64,000 bases of DNA from Lepisosteus oculatus. Its lineage: Eukaryota > Chordata > Actinopteri > Semionotiformes > Lepisosteidae. The stretch covers positions 8,489,001-8,553,000 of the forward strand of contig NC_090703.1 in the NCBI RefSeq assembly GCF_040954835.1, read 5' to 3'. Made by a program: the position numbers and the translations under genes. This document shows positions 1-10,700 of the stretch, piece by piece (position 1 is the stretch's first letter; each line of letters starts with the position of its first letter). Below the pieces are notes generated by a model. It was not told where the DNA came from and searched no databases. It was given only the letters and a program-made list of their open reading frames with translations.

Positions 1-3000
1 TGGGGGCAGGGCACGTAGTCGGGGTTGTCGCCAGTGGGGGGGGGCGGGGGCAGGTCCTCCTGCACCTCGCTGGCCTGCCTGACGTTCCGGACGAAGTCCT
101 CGTGCTTCTGCCGCCAGGTGCTCCTCTTCGGCTGGGAGGGGAGCAAAGCGGGAGAGCGATGGGGAGACGCCCGGAATGAGCCACGTGTCCGCAGTACGCG
201 CATGCCTGTGGGCCAGGCCCGTCAGGCTGGCAGCAACTAATATAGAAGCTGGCACAATGGGAACTCATCCCAAAATAGTTTCAAACCATTTGTTTTGCAT
301 TTTTTAAATTGAATTAGAAATCACTGGAAACTTTTTTTTCCTTACAGATTTTTTTCGGTAAAAAAGCTCATTTACAACCTTGTTTTCTTTGGAGGCGGCA
401 GTGGTGGTGGTGATCAAATAAAGTCCCAACAGCTCTGAGACGTCAGAAGCTGTTGAGGCCTCTTCCAGCAGTCACTCAAGACAGGACTCGTACCCAGGGA
501 CTGGGGAAATTTTTCATGGAGTGTACGTCAATAAGGAGGCTAAGAAAACTGAACCATGTAATTTTGGATCCAATTTGGAACCTTTGTGGGAAATATCCTA
601 CAGAACCGTCAACATGGATTTAGGAAAGGTAGGTCTTGCCTAACCAACATGTTAGAGCAACAGCTGTAATGGAAACACAAGGTATACGATAATGGTGCCT
701 TTTGATATTTAGAAAGCTTTTAAATACGTTGCTCATGAAGGTTTCATTCTCAAAATGCCAGCAGTCGGCATTCAGGGAAAAGCAAGTGGACTGAGAATTG
801 GTTAATAGAAAATAATACCGATAAGGGGTGAGTCCTCAAACTGGGATGATCTAATTAAAGGAGTACCACAAGGTTCTGTGCCGTTCTTCCTCATTTATAG
901 CCATCAACTAGATACTGGTATAGTAGGTAAACTCAAGTTTGCAGATGATACCAAATTAGGAGCATCAGCAATCACTCTTAATAGCAAAAAATTAAATTAA
1001 AAAACATCTAGGTGAAATTCAAGACTGGACAAACCTCGGGCCGGTGGTGTTTAGCGTAGACTAGTGCAGGGTTTTGCATGACGGGCTGAAGGACCTGAAC
1101 CTTTTTAGTTGGGAACAGAGAAGACTACAGGGGGTCCTGATGCAAGTTAAATTCCTCATGGGCATTGACAGAATGGGCCCAGCAGAACTCTTCAGAGCAA
1201 ACGGTGAACCAGAGGACACAAGTGCAAGTCAAACGGAGAAGGAAGGCACCTCTTTACCCAACAGTTTGTGAGAGTATGGAACAAGCCACCCAACCACAAA
1301 ACCTGTTGTGGACACCAATAAAGAAACTGGTTCCCTTCAAGAAACTGGTTGAGATCCTTGGATCGATTAGTTATTGATTATCATATGAGCTAGAGAGGCC
1401 CAATGGCCTCCTCTCATTTCCTAGGTTTTCCTTGAGTTCTTATGTCAGGGGTTTTCAGCCTTTTCTGGTTGGGGGACACTTTTTCAATAAATCCCTTCTT
1501 GTAAGGAACCCAAATTTATGCATAAGCAACTGTTTGCCAAAATGGTGCTATTTGTTACTATGATTTAAAAGCCAAACCTGCTGGTGAACAGACCCACTGT
1601 GTAAGGTTTTACACACTACTAGACTGCCTGGGGAAAACCTCTGATTCCTGGAACCCCTTTGCCACACTCGGAGGATCTTTAAGGGCTGCTTTATGTTCTG
1701 GATTGGGTAACAATCATATTCACACATTCGTTTTATTTGTGGGAAGGAATTCTAAAGTCACTTCCTACCTCTGGCGTTGTACTTTTCTTCTTTAAGTTGA
1801 TGTATTGCTCCAGGTCGGTTCCCTTGGCTCTGTGCTTGGAAGAGTCAAACACCTTCCGGCGGGAATTCTGCATTTTCTCACAGACTCTACGGTGTTTCTC
1901 CAATCTTTCTGCTGCAAATGTCCTGTTGCAGAGCGTGCAGGGCAACAGCTGCGAGTTCCCTTCCTGATTGTACGTCGGTCTCTGCTCCGCCTGGGGTGCT
2001 TCTTCGACAGAGAGTGGAAAACGTCTTGGTGATAAGTCTCCGCTCCCCTGAGGCAGCCTTTCTTCAGCACAATTTCCATTGCTCATTTCATAGCTTGCTT
2101 GTGGAATGCGGCTGTCCAGAGGAATTGGTTCGGCATGCTTCCCTCGATTCCTGACGTGTGTTTCATATCTGTAGGGCACATCCTGTGACTGGCCGGCGTT
2201 AGAGGCCTTTTCATGTTTCTTGAAGTGTGATGGAGCAGAACTTGAGTGATTGAGCAGAGATTGAGTGTGAAGCTCTGTGTTATTTTCAATAAGAGGCAGG
2301 ACTTGAGTTTTTCTTCTTGCATCGACCGGTTGCTTGTCCTGAACTGAGTGTCTTGAGGAACTATAGGGCTCTGCAGGCACACCCCTGCCACTGGCACTGC
2401 CCAGGTGCCCTTTTGGAGCACCATCGTGCTGTCTCTCCTGAGCTCTCCTTTGCTGGGCCATTTTTCCTCTCTCCTCCCACTCCTCCTCTTCGTCAGAATC
2501 TTCCATCTCTATCTGAATCCTCCTCAGCTCTTCCTCGGTCCTTTTCAGTTTTGCCCTGAGCAGGAGCTCCTTCCTCCTTATCTCTTCCGCCAGGTTGGCC
2601 TCTACCTCTGCTAGTCTTCGTTGTTCCCCTTGCAGCCAGTGGAGACCACTTAAATTCACCCTGGAGGAGTTTTCATCTGGGGAGTGGGCCACATCTAGAG
2701 GGGATGTCTTATCCCTGGGGATTCGTGCTCTAGGGTGTCTCCTGTCCACTTGCAAATGACTCCCTTCTGGGTGATCTGCAGGCAGAGAAGGAGCCACTGG
2801 GATATTCCTCGGTGCTCCTATAGGCTTCACAGCCTCAACATCACCTGGACTGAAGATGTGATTGAGACTGAAGGCTTTCCTGTGGTACACAGGCTTCAGT
2901 GGGCAGGACCTATCCACCCCAGCTGTCTTCTTTCCAGGGGCAACGTGATGGAGATGGCCATTTCTGGGCAGATTCCCAGCAGATCTATGTTCCCTGTGCA

Positions 3001-3241
3001 GGCCAGTTCCACCCCTGTTGTTCGCCATGGTTTGCAATGCAGACTGCTGGTCGTGCTGGGAACCAATCCTGGCTTTCTGCAGCACGGCCTGCTGTTGCTG
3101 CCGGTACAGAGCGATCAGCTTCTTCTCCTTCTCCTCCCCAAGTTTCTGCTGGAAGTTGCTCTGCAGCAGCTGTAACTTGGACGGGTGCAGAGCTGGGTTC
3201 CGTCCACCGGGCCTCAGGGGTGGAAGTTTATCGGTTTGCAT
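1..3241 (-). CDS. ZC2HC1C: ZC2HC1C (FAM164C) zinc finger C2HC protein, 5' part, cut by window edge
   Basis: Coding exons read on the minus strand are 3241-1769 (491 codons, ending in phase 0 at donor GTAGGAAG) and 131-1, which runs off the left edge. The start ATG at 3241 begins MQTDKLPPLRP. The N-terminal half is low complexity and Gln-rich. It contains the family motif GVDR..PLKP..HRK and then a charged coiled coil with EEIRRK and RTEEELRRIQ at roughly residues 215-245. A C-X2-C-X11-H-X3-C zinc knuckle lies at about 435-454, followed by the conserved RKVFDSS and RAKGT.LEQY. The exon at 1-131 gives TWRQKHEDFVR and NPDYVPCP, the lead-in to the second zinc finger, whose remaining ligands lie outside the window. 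These motifs match the mammalian ZC2HC1C protein. Its molecular role is poorly known. The gene is divergent from ACYP1, as in mammals. The intron at 132-1768 is filled by old repeats. Confidence 0.93.
560..1446 (+). mobile_element. Decayed CR1-like LINE fragment (reverse transcriptase and 3' end)
   Basis: Reverse-transcriptase motifs can be read in shifting frames: HGFRKGRSCLTNMLEQ near 613, a KAF..V.HE..L.K...VGIQGK block near 710-780, GVPQGSV near 860, and LKFADDTKLG near 930-960, which holds the catalytic A-D-D. The 3' part (about 1380-1446) has the common end in which GGCCCAATGGCCTCCTCTC is followed by a short tail ending TTCTTATGT. Several frame changes and internal gaps show it is long dead. 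It lies in the ZC2HC1C intron, antisense to that gene. The clade (CR1/L3-like) is judged from motif wording only. Confidence 0.75.
1447..1690. repeat. Interspersed repeat fragment, possibly MITE-derived
   Basis: This follows directly on the LINE end with CAGGGGTTTTCAGCCTTTTC and includes a stretch about 'ccctt..aaggaaccc'. Near its right end is a run resembling the inverted motif (GGAACCCCTTTGCC). Fish genomes contain many non-autonomous elements that begin in this way. I cannot define its ends or superfamily. Confidence 0.3.
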
Positions 3242-5022
3242 CTTTTTACCGAGGAAGGGGGAGCTCGAGGTCTAAGATGTGGTACCATTTGCAGAGGAGA
3301 CAGGCAGGTTATTTTCTTCCAAGTGTCTGATTGGGAGTGAAATGTAATGATATTAATGTATACCTACAGTGAATACAGGAAAAGGCCTATTCTTGAAAAA
3401 ACCACATACACAAAAAAAAATTATATTACATATTAAACATTTTCTTCACCTCAAACAACAATACATGCATCATACTTTTAAGAAACTATAAAAATGAGGT
3501 AGCTGTCCTTCTGGCAGAAGAACCATTTGTGTTACAATGTAATTATCCTGTTTGCAGATTCTCCTAAAGACTATAAAACGACTAAATGTTGCACACTGAG
3601 TTTTAAGCTTAAAACGCAGGCTGGATGCAACGCAAGCATTATGCCCGTTATTTTCAACTGGAAATCTATATTCAGTTTTGATCATAAATCACCCCCGTGG
3701 CCAATGAAATTCGTTTGTATTTATTTCCCAGCATCCCCGAGTGAGACGTGACACTGGTCGTTCATTCAACATTTCTTCGGCTGCAGACGTGGAAGAGGAA
3801 AAAACAACATATATTTCTGGGCAAAACCTTATAAATAATTCAGAAGTCACTGTATATGACACATTATATATTTACTTACACGACAGTCCAAAAAAACGTG
3901 CTAGTTCATCATAATTTACTCACCAAAAAACTTTCTTTGGTTTTGTCGACAGATTTCTGCTCTAATCCTTCGTCAGAGCTCTGGGGAGTTTGTCACGATC
4001 TGGCGTCCTTTGAAAAGCATGAATAAACACTTGCGTGGCAGGGTTTTCTTTCTCTCCTTAACTTTTTGGGTTTGTTCACTGGTATCTTAAACCTGCAGTT
4101 AAAACTGTTATAGAAAGCCGACTTTAAACAGCGCTTTTTACAAAAAAAAAGTAGGAGAAAATCCCCCCTCGTATGGTTTTATGAAACTTTACAGTCTCCC
4201 CTTGAAATACAGTCACCAAGCCTGCAAAGGCACAGAGAGTGACGAGTTTTTCCCCGAGCTAAAGTGATGCCCTTCACAACATCACCCCCAGCGTCACAGT
4301 AGGCGAGCCCTTTGTCCTCGCAGGTCGGTCATCAGAGGGTATTCTCCGGTAAGAGTTTAACAATAGGGTTTGTTGGCATGCGTTGCCTGGAAACCGGGAG
4401 ACGCCACGGGGTTCCTTGGCATCGTAACATTCAGTTGTCAAGGGGCTCTGTTTGTGATTGGGCGCAGACAAACCACGTGGAAAGTCATCCGGAAGTTGTG
4501 AGATGCCCCGGATGTACCGGTCTGGATTAAGCCCTTCGTTTTGAAAGAGATGCGCTATACATACACACATTTGTCGTATGGGTGTTTTTAATACTGGTTA
4601 GTGATATTTTAATGTGTGTGCGTGATTTGTCTTTCGTGGTTGCTATTTATCGTAATGTGAGTATATGATGTTTCGTCTCCAATGTGCAGGGATAGCTCGG
4701 GCAAATCATGAGGCTATATCTAATGTTTAATTATGTTGGATAATAGATTGAGACATATGATGAATATGCTAGCGTTTAGTTGATCTGGGATGAAGACGAA
4801 GCTTCGGATATAATGCCCCTAATGAGCTCTGCCCCCTGATATTTAAGAGCGATATAGAATTCAAACATCCTTTTAGTTTTGAAAAAACAAGTTTGTTTTT
4901 TTTTTATTTCGAACGCAAAATGCAAAATAAAAGTTGATCTGGAAAGACTTCAGTCCACGCTGAAATATTTAAAATGTACTTCTACTGTTCCTGACGCTGT
5001 GTTTTTACATTATTTTGTCTAG
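3242..5022. promoter_or_regulatory. Shared divergent upstream region of ZC2HC1C (left) and ACYP1 (right)
   Basis: Nothing in this 1.8 kb reads as coding. It must hold the start sites and 5' non-coding exons of both divergent genes. The GC-richer part at about 4240-4530 is the best promoter candidate. An RFX X-box-like run, GTTGCCTGGAAAC, lies at about 4382-4394. No TATA box or start site is clear. A 3' splice site (TTTTGTCTAG) ending at 5022 shows that ACYP1 has at least one upstream non-coding exon in this interval. Confidence 0.4.
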
Positions 5023-5031
5023 GTCTCTGCC

Positions 5032-6296
5032 ATGTCCGGTAAAGAAGATCTGATTTCAGTGGATTATGAAATCTATGGCAGAGTGCAGGGTGTTTTTTTC
5101 CGAAAGTACACTCAGGTAGAGCCCTTTCCTTTATTTGTGTGTGTTTATTTATGACTAATACCAGCTTCTCAATTATAGAACATCTAGTTAAATTCGGCGA
5201 TCGGAAACTCGGATTTCATTCGCCCACCCAACACAGGAAAATGAAAATGAGGCTTGAGGCAGCACAGGCATGATTGTCCTGGGAATGTAAAGCCCTTTAA
5301 GGATGGGTGTGACGGTGGCAATGCAGTTAACAGTGCTGCCCCACACTTCCTGAGCCCTCGGCTTGCTTCCTGCCCAGTATGCCTGTGCCCGGTTTGCATG
5401 TTCTGCCCATTGCTGGGTTTTCACCCTGGGACTCCTGTTTCCCCCCACAGTACAGATTTATCTATCCTGTCCAGATTTTTTGGAGTATGGAAATCATCCT
5501 CCGAGTTTGTGTGTATACACATACCTCCTGCTCAGGACTGGCAGCTTGTCTAGGATGTATCTGGTCTTGACCTCATTGGCTGTTCTCCAGCCCTGTCTTG
5601 GATGAAGACATTGAAAATGCGTGGACAGCTATCATTCAGTTGTGCTTCCCTATGTGGCAGTACAGTATATACTTCCTATTGGGCACTCTTAGTGAGTTGC
5701 CATAGCAACCACAGAACAGCCGTCTGCTATAAATGTGCATGTGAGATTGCAATCTCTTTGTATGCATGCTATACATATATGTTGTGTTTTGCTGTTGCTT
5801 CTCGATGACTATCATTTAAATATTTTGTGGCACATGTGGGCATTGTGTAGTGTTTGTGCCGAGCTGAGAAATTAACAGTACCCAAGTCAAAGTACAGAAT
5901 GTGTACAGGATAGAACCACTCTCTTTCCCAGTTAATGAAGTAATCAGTCGCTGAGAATTAGGTATGGAACCTGGAGCTGGGTTCGACAGCCCTGGGTCTC
6001 CGTGCGCGCACAATCTCAGATCAGCCGGTCCGGTAGCAGGAGTGTGCTGTATTTCTGTGTGGCTGCCCTTCCCCCAGGCTGAGGGCAAGAGGCTGGGCTT
6101 GACAGGCTGGGTGCAGAACACCAGGGAAGGGACAGTGAGAGGCCAGCTCCAGGGACCCGGCAGCAGGGTGCGAGAGATGCAGGAGTGGCTGAGGAAGAAA
6201 GGCAGCCCCAAGTCCCAGATCGCCAAGGCGGAGTTCTCCAACGAGAAGAAAGTGGAGAGTCTGGATCACAAGGATTTCAGGATCGTCCGGCCCTAA
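5032..6296 (+). CDS. ACYP1: ACYP1 acylphosphatase 1 (common type)
   Basis: The two coding exons are 5032-5115 (28 codons, donor GTAGAG) and 6078-6296 (acceptor after a CCCCCAG tract). They encode 100 residues, against 99 in human ACYP1. The enzyme hydrolyses the carboxyl-phosphate bond of acylphosphates in the cytosol. The small alpha/beta fold shows DYEIYGRVQGVFFRKYTQ, which carries the phosphate-binding loop and the catalytic Arg (residue 24). GWVQN follows with the catalytic Asn (residue 42), then the family motifs GTVRGQLQG and GSPKS. The ATG has a typical CTGCCATG context and lies 9 bases after the splice acceptor ending at 5022, so an upstream non-coding exon is implied. The gene is divergent from ZC2HC1C and upstream of MLH3 on the same strand. 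The intron holds a SINE copy. Confidence 0.96.
5300..5452 (+). repeat. Decayed SINE-like interspersed repeat in the ACYP1 intron
   Basis: The run 'gtgacggtggcaatgcagtt' through 'ggtttgcatgttctgccca' to 'tgtttccccccac' follows the order of a repeat widespread in fishes: 'cacggtggtgcag', then 'gtttgcatgttctccccgtg', then 'ggtttcctcccac'. A second copy of the same family is at 16915-17112. The copy is well diverged. I cannot place it in a named SINE family. Confidence 0.6.
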
Positions 6297-6706
6297 CCTC
6301 CCAAATGTGATGTGTTTTTCTGTTTTCTTTTTTATTATTATTTAAAAAAAAGGCATAAACATCTTCCTAGAATCAAGATGTTTGGTCATTTGGTTTCAAG
6401 ATGTCACTGTGTTGGAATGCTTTTTTGTAAATGTACTGCAGATAACATCAGTGAAGGCTTAAACTGCTAAATACGCATACCGTCTCCAAATCTGAATCTT
6501 GTACATAAGTGCTTGAGGATGTTTTGAACATTCTACGTTCCCTCTGTGTGTTTATTAAATCCCTATTTATTTTGAAGAACCATTTGTGTACTGTTTAATT
6601 TTGTTAATATAGTTACTGAGAGGGCAGCTTAATGACGGTACTTTGTAAAAAATACGCTAGCCCTATGTTTATTTTTGAGATGTAATCATCAACTCAACAA
6701 TTGGTC

Positions 6707-6712
6707 AATAAA
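6707..6712 (+). terminator. ACYP1: Poly(A) signal AATAAA, ACYP1
   Basis: A canonical AATAAA lies 411 bases after the ACYP1 stop codon, followed by a T/G-containing run. A weaker ATTAAA-type site lies near 6554. Either could end the transcript. Confidence 0.6.
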
Positions 6713-7716
6713 ATATGCATCATTACAAAATTGAGTCTTTCGAGATATTTCTCAATACGTTTATGTCCGAAACGTCAAAAACTGTTCAAATATGTTATAT
6801 TATGAATTTTATTTTGGTAAGGTAAACCGTACATAAGAAATGGATACCGATAATTAAAAAAAAACCCTGAGACTCGAAATTTGTATTTCTTGCGGTAGGG
6901 GCAGCAAAGAGCTGAACACAAACGCTCGGGCCCGGATGCGGATGTGAAGACATACAAACAATACCACGCAGGATGGATTAGGATTGCTCTTGCTCTGTGA
7001 ATGTTAGAAATTAGAGTGAAATTAGAGATGGCCTGCATTTCACTGTCCACGAATGCTGCTTTTAATTCGCGCATCACCATAGTAACCGGAAGCCATGGAA
7101 ACGGACACTTTGGAAGGACATTCAGCTAGAAAAAAGTCAGTGTAAATTATTTTTTTAAATATGAAGAAGAACAAAGTTGAAATACGGTCTTGTCGATGTC
7201 ACGGCTGAATGTCGTTTCCCCTAAGATAATTATAGCACCGTTTTTCTTCCCCCTCTTTCAAAAGTAGAGTAGTAGTTTTGAATGGTTGGATAATAGGTTT
7301 TAGCGTGCGTTTTGTCCAGCACCGTAGTGCGTAGTTTTGTTTATCAAACTCGTCAGAATGTTATTTTTTAACTTTTTTTTTAAACCGTCATTGTTAAAAG
7401 AATAGTTCCCAACATGATAAGAGGGTTGAAGCTGTCAGTCTGCGATTGTTCCCGGCGGCAGCCGGGAATCTCAAATTATAGTAGATGGCGACAGTAGAAA
7501 CTGTTATGAAACGGCACCCTTGATGTAGAATGTAAAATTTATTAGACCGGGAGTTAAGTAAAATGTGTTGGAAGTATTTATTTGCAGAAAAGTCCCATTA
7601 GGACGGAGCTCCGAATTCCTCTTAAATGTGCAGAAATGTCTGACGGGCCTAGGAGCGCTTGCTGAGATAATTTTTACAGCAAAGAGGCGGTTTAGGTTTC
7701 CGATAGCGTCAGAACT
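6713..7716 (+). promoter_or_regulatory. Upstream region of MLH3
   Basis: No coding sequence is recognised between the ACYP1 poly(A) signal and the MLH3 ATG. An RFX X-box-like 14-mer, ATCACCATAGTAAC, at 7073-7086 departs from the GTNRCC-NN-RGYAAC consensus only at its first base. It sits in the GC-richer part (about 6890-7110) that is the likeliest MLH3 promoter. There is no clear TATA box. The MLH3 5' untranslated exon cannot be delimited. Confidence 0.35.
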
Positions 7717-10700
7717 ATGATTAGACGTTTGTCCGAGGACGTGCAGGCGAAGCTTCGCTCTGGGATAGCCATTTTCTCACTGACGCAGTGTGTGGAGGAG
7801 CTCCTGCTCAACAGCATCGACGCTGGGGCCAGCTGCGTGGCTGTGAGAGTGGACATTGAGGCGGGAAAAGTGCAGGTTCTGGACAATGGCTCTGGGATGG
7901 ACAGGCAAGACCTGGAGCAGGTGGGCAACAGGTACTTCACCAGCAAGTGCGGCTCTCTGGATGATCTGGAAGCCCTGCGGTTTTACGGATTCCGAGGGGA
8001 GGCACTGGCAAGCATAGCCGGCTTAGCCACCCTGCTGGAGGTCTCGTCAAGGACCCCAGAGTCCGTGAAGACCTTCGTGAAAGTGTTCAAGAACGGGAGG
8101 GGCTTAGATGTGTCCGAGGCAGCAACCACCCGGCCCGCAGCCGGCACGACGGTGGTGGCCTGCGACGTCTTCCACAATCTGCCCGTGAGGAGGAAAAGGC
8201 TCGACCCGGTTCTGGAATGCGAGCGGATCAGGCAGAGGATCGAAGCAGTCTCCCTCATGCACCCCTCCGTCTCCTTCTCTCTGAGAAATGACTCCACCGG
8301 ATGCACGGTGCTCCAGCTCTCCAAGTCGCGGGCCACGTACTATAGGTTCACCCAGATTCACGGACTGGGCAGAGCTCAGAAGCTTGGGGAGATCAGTCAT
8401 TGCCACAACCAGTTTGAAATGAGTGGCCACATAGGGCGTGAGGGTCACTACAACAACAGCATGCAGTTTCTCTACGTAAACAGCAGACTAGTCTTGAGAA
8501 CGCGGATTCATAAACTCCTAAATTTCTTACTAAAGAAGGTGAGAGTTGCCAGCAGGCAGAACAGCATCCCCGTTGTGTCCATCGCTGTGCACAGTCCAAA
8601 GCAGAGGGGTGGTTCAGAGCTCCATGGGGTTTATGTCATTAATATTAAGTGCCATTATTCAGAGTACGATGTGTGCATGGAGCCTGCAAAAACACTCATT
8701 GAGTTTCGGGACTGGGATGGTGTGTTGCTCTGCGTGGAAGAAGGAGTCAAAAAGTTCCTGGTGAAGGAGAACTTGGTGGCTGAGGTGTCTCCTGAGGACA
8801 TGAGTGAATTTGTCCATGAGAACACCTTCAATGACCCATCGGCCTGGGCCGACAGTACTGAAGGAGGGCCTGGCGCTGGCAGTCTTAAACCCGCTTCAAG
8901 CTGTACTAGGGACCCAGGTGAGGGGAAGACTCTGCAGTCTAAAGATGTGCACAGAGCATTGGCAGTGGATTTCAATCTGACAGGAAGTGTCTGGCAGGCA
9001 GGAGATGAAGATGACACAGCAGGTCAAGGTGAAACAGAAATTAGGAACCCCGAATCCACATGCCCCCCAGAAAGTGAAAAAACACTTGCTTCCCCTGACT
9101 CACACAAAGTCACCTCCTCAAGTTCAGAAAGCAAAGAAATCAAAATCACTGAAATGCTTGGCTCTGCATCAGTGACACCTAACACACCGACAGAAGCCAG
9201 AAGAGATGATGAATCTTTGACGGACGTTTCTGACAGGGACTTGAAGGAAGAGTGCAGTGGTGTAGCACAGCTGGGGCTTTCTGTCTCTCTGTGCTCCAAT
9301 AGCAAAAGAGCAAAACTCAGTGTAAATACAAAAACAGCAAAGGAACCTGAGAATCACTGCCTTAACTTGATAGACAATCGCAAAGAACCTGAGAAAAACA
9401 CAGAAAGTGTCATTTCCAGGGATGTGCCCCCTGAAATGCCTCCCAAATTCCAAGAAGAAACACCATTTGACAGAAGTAGCCTGGGACATAAAACAGAAAG
9501 AGCAAATGATTCTAGATCAGTGCAGTTTCAGCTGGGTTCAACAGGGTTCATAAGGCACGTGATACCTAAACTGCGTGCAAATGAAAATGAGAGTGAAGTC
9601 CAAGAGGGGCTGAGAAGATTCTGTCGACAAGGCCCAAGCAGTGACCAGGACATCCTCAGAGAGAAGCAGTGCAACAGTACACAACACAAATATTCATTTT
9701 TAGGAAAGGAGGCATCTCAAACCACAGCAAATGAGCCTTGCAAGTCTTTGCAACAACCTGACATTTACCACGAACATACGATTGCTACTTTTACAGTTAA
9801 GGTAAACTCTTCAGAAGCACCAAAGAGAAAGATATCTTTGCCGGAGTCTACAGACACTAGTGAAAGCAGCTGTGAGGGGCCTGAGTTCAGCATTGGCAGT
9901 GCTTCAGAAATCTCCAACATGACAGCACGGCCAAAGCTGTCCTTACCAGCAGACACTGGATCTTTAGACAGGTTCAGAAGGATCTATGGAAAGCAGCACC
10001 CCATAGAAAAAGATTTCCGGGCTCAAGATGCAAACAACAATCAAAATTCACCAGATGCCATCACATCTCGTATGAAGATCTGTGGGACTGCCAATGTTGA
10101 AAAACTATTTCCTTGCAGTACTGATGGCTGTGGAGCAAATGGCACTCATAGAATTTCACTTATGCAGCTTAATGATAGTCCTATTAGTCTTTTGGAGTTT
10201 ACTAAAATGAAACCAGTTTTAGCACACAGCAAACGAACACTTGCTACCAAGCTCTCACGGTTAAGAAACCAGCAGAAGGAGGACAAGGGCAAGGTGTTAC
10301 AGGAGCAACTGATGGAAGGCGCAGACACCAGTCGTATCAGTGACTTCGGACTAGACACAGAGTCACAGAAGAGCGGCAGTGAAGTCAAGCAGCCTTCCCA
10401 CTTTCACATTCCTTCCCCTGATGACATCAACCCAAATACGGAGACAACTGAGGTCAGAAAATGCAAAGAGACTCTGAGTTGTCCAGGTGATACAACTGTT
10501 GAATTAAACCCATTAAAGAAAGTCACTCTAGTAACTTCCAAAGAATCGTGTTCTTCTGTCACTATCAATGGAGATACCCTTTGTGAAGGTGGCCGCCCAG
10601 ACAAAGCCGTTACAGGCCACAGCGAAAACCAGCCTTCCTGTGAGGCTGTGGACAGCCCAGGGAAAGAAGTCTCGAGAGACGCCTATCGCTTTGCGGCAGA

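Noticed and set aside
2735-3330. Plus-strand open stretches opposite the ZC2HC1C exon
   Set aside because: Shadows of the real minus-strand exon, which has clear family motifs.
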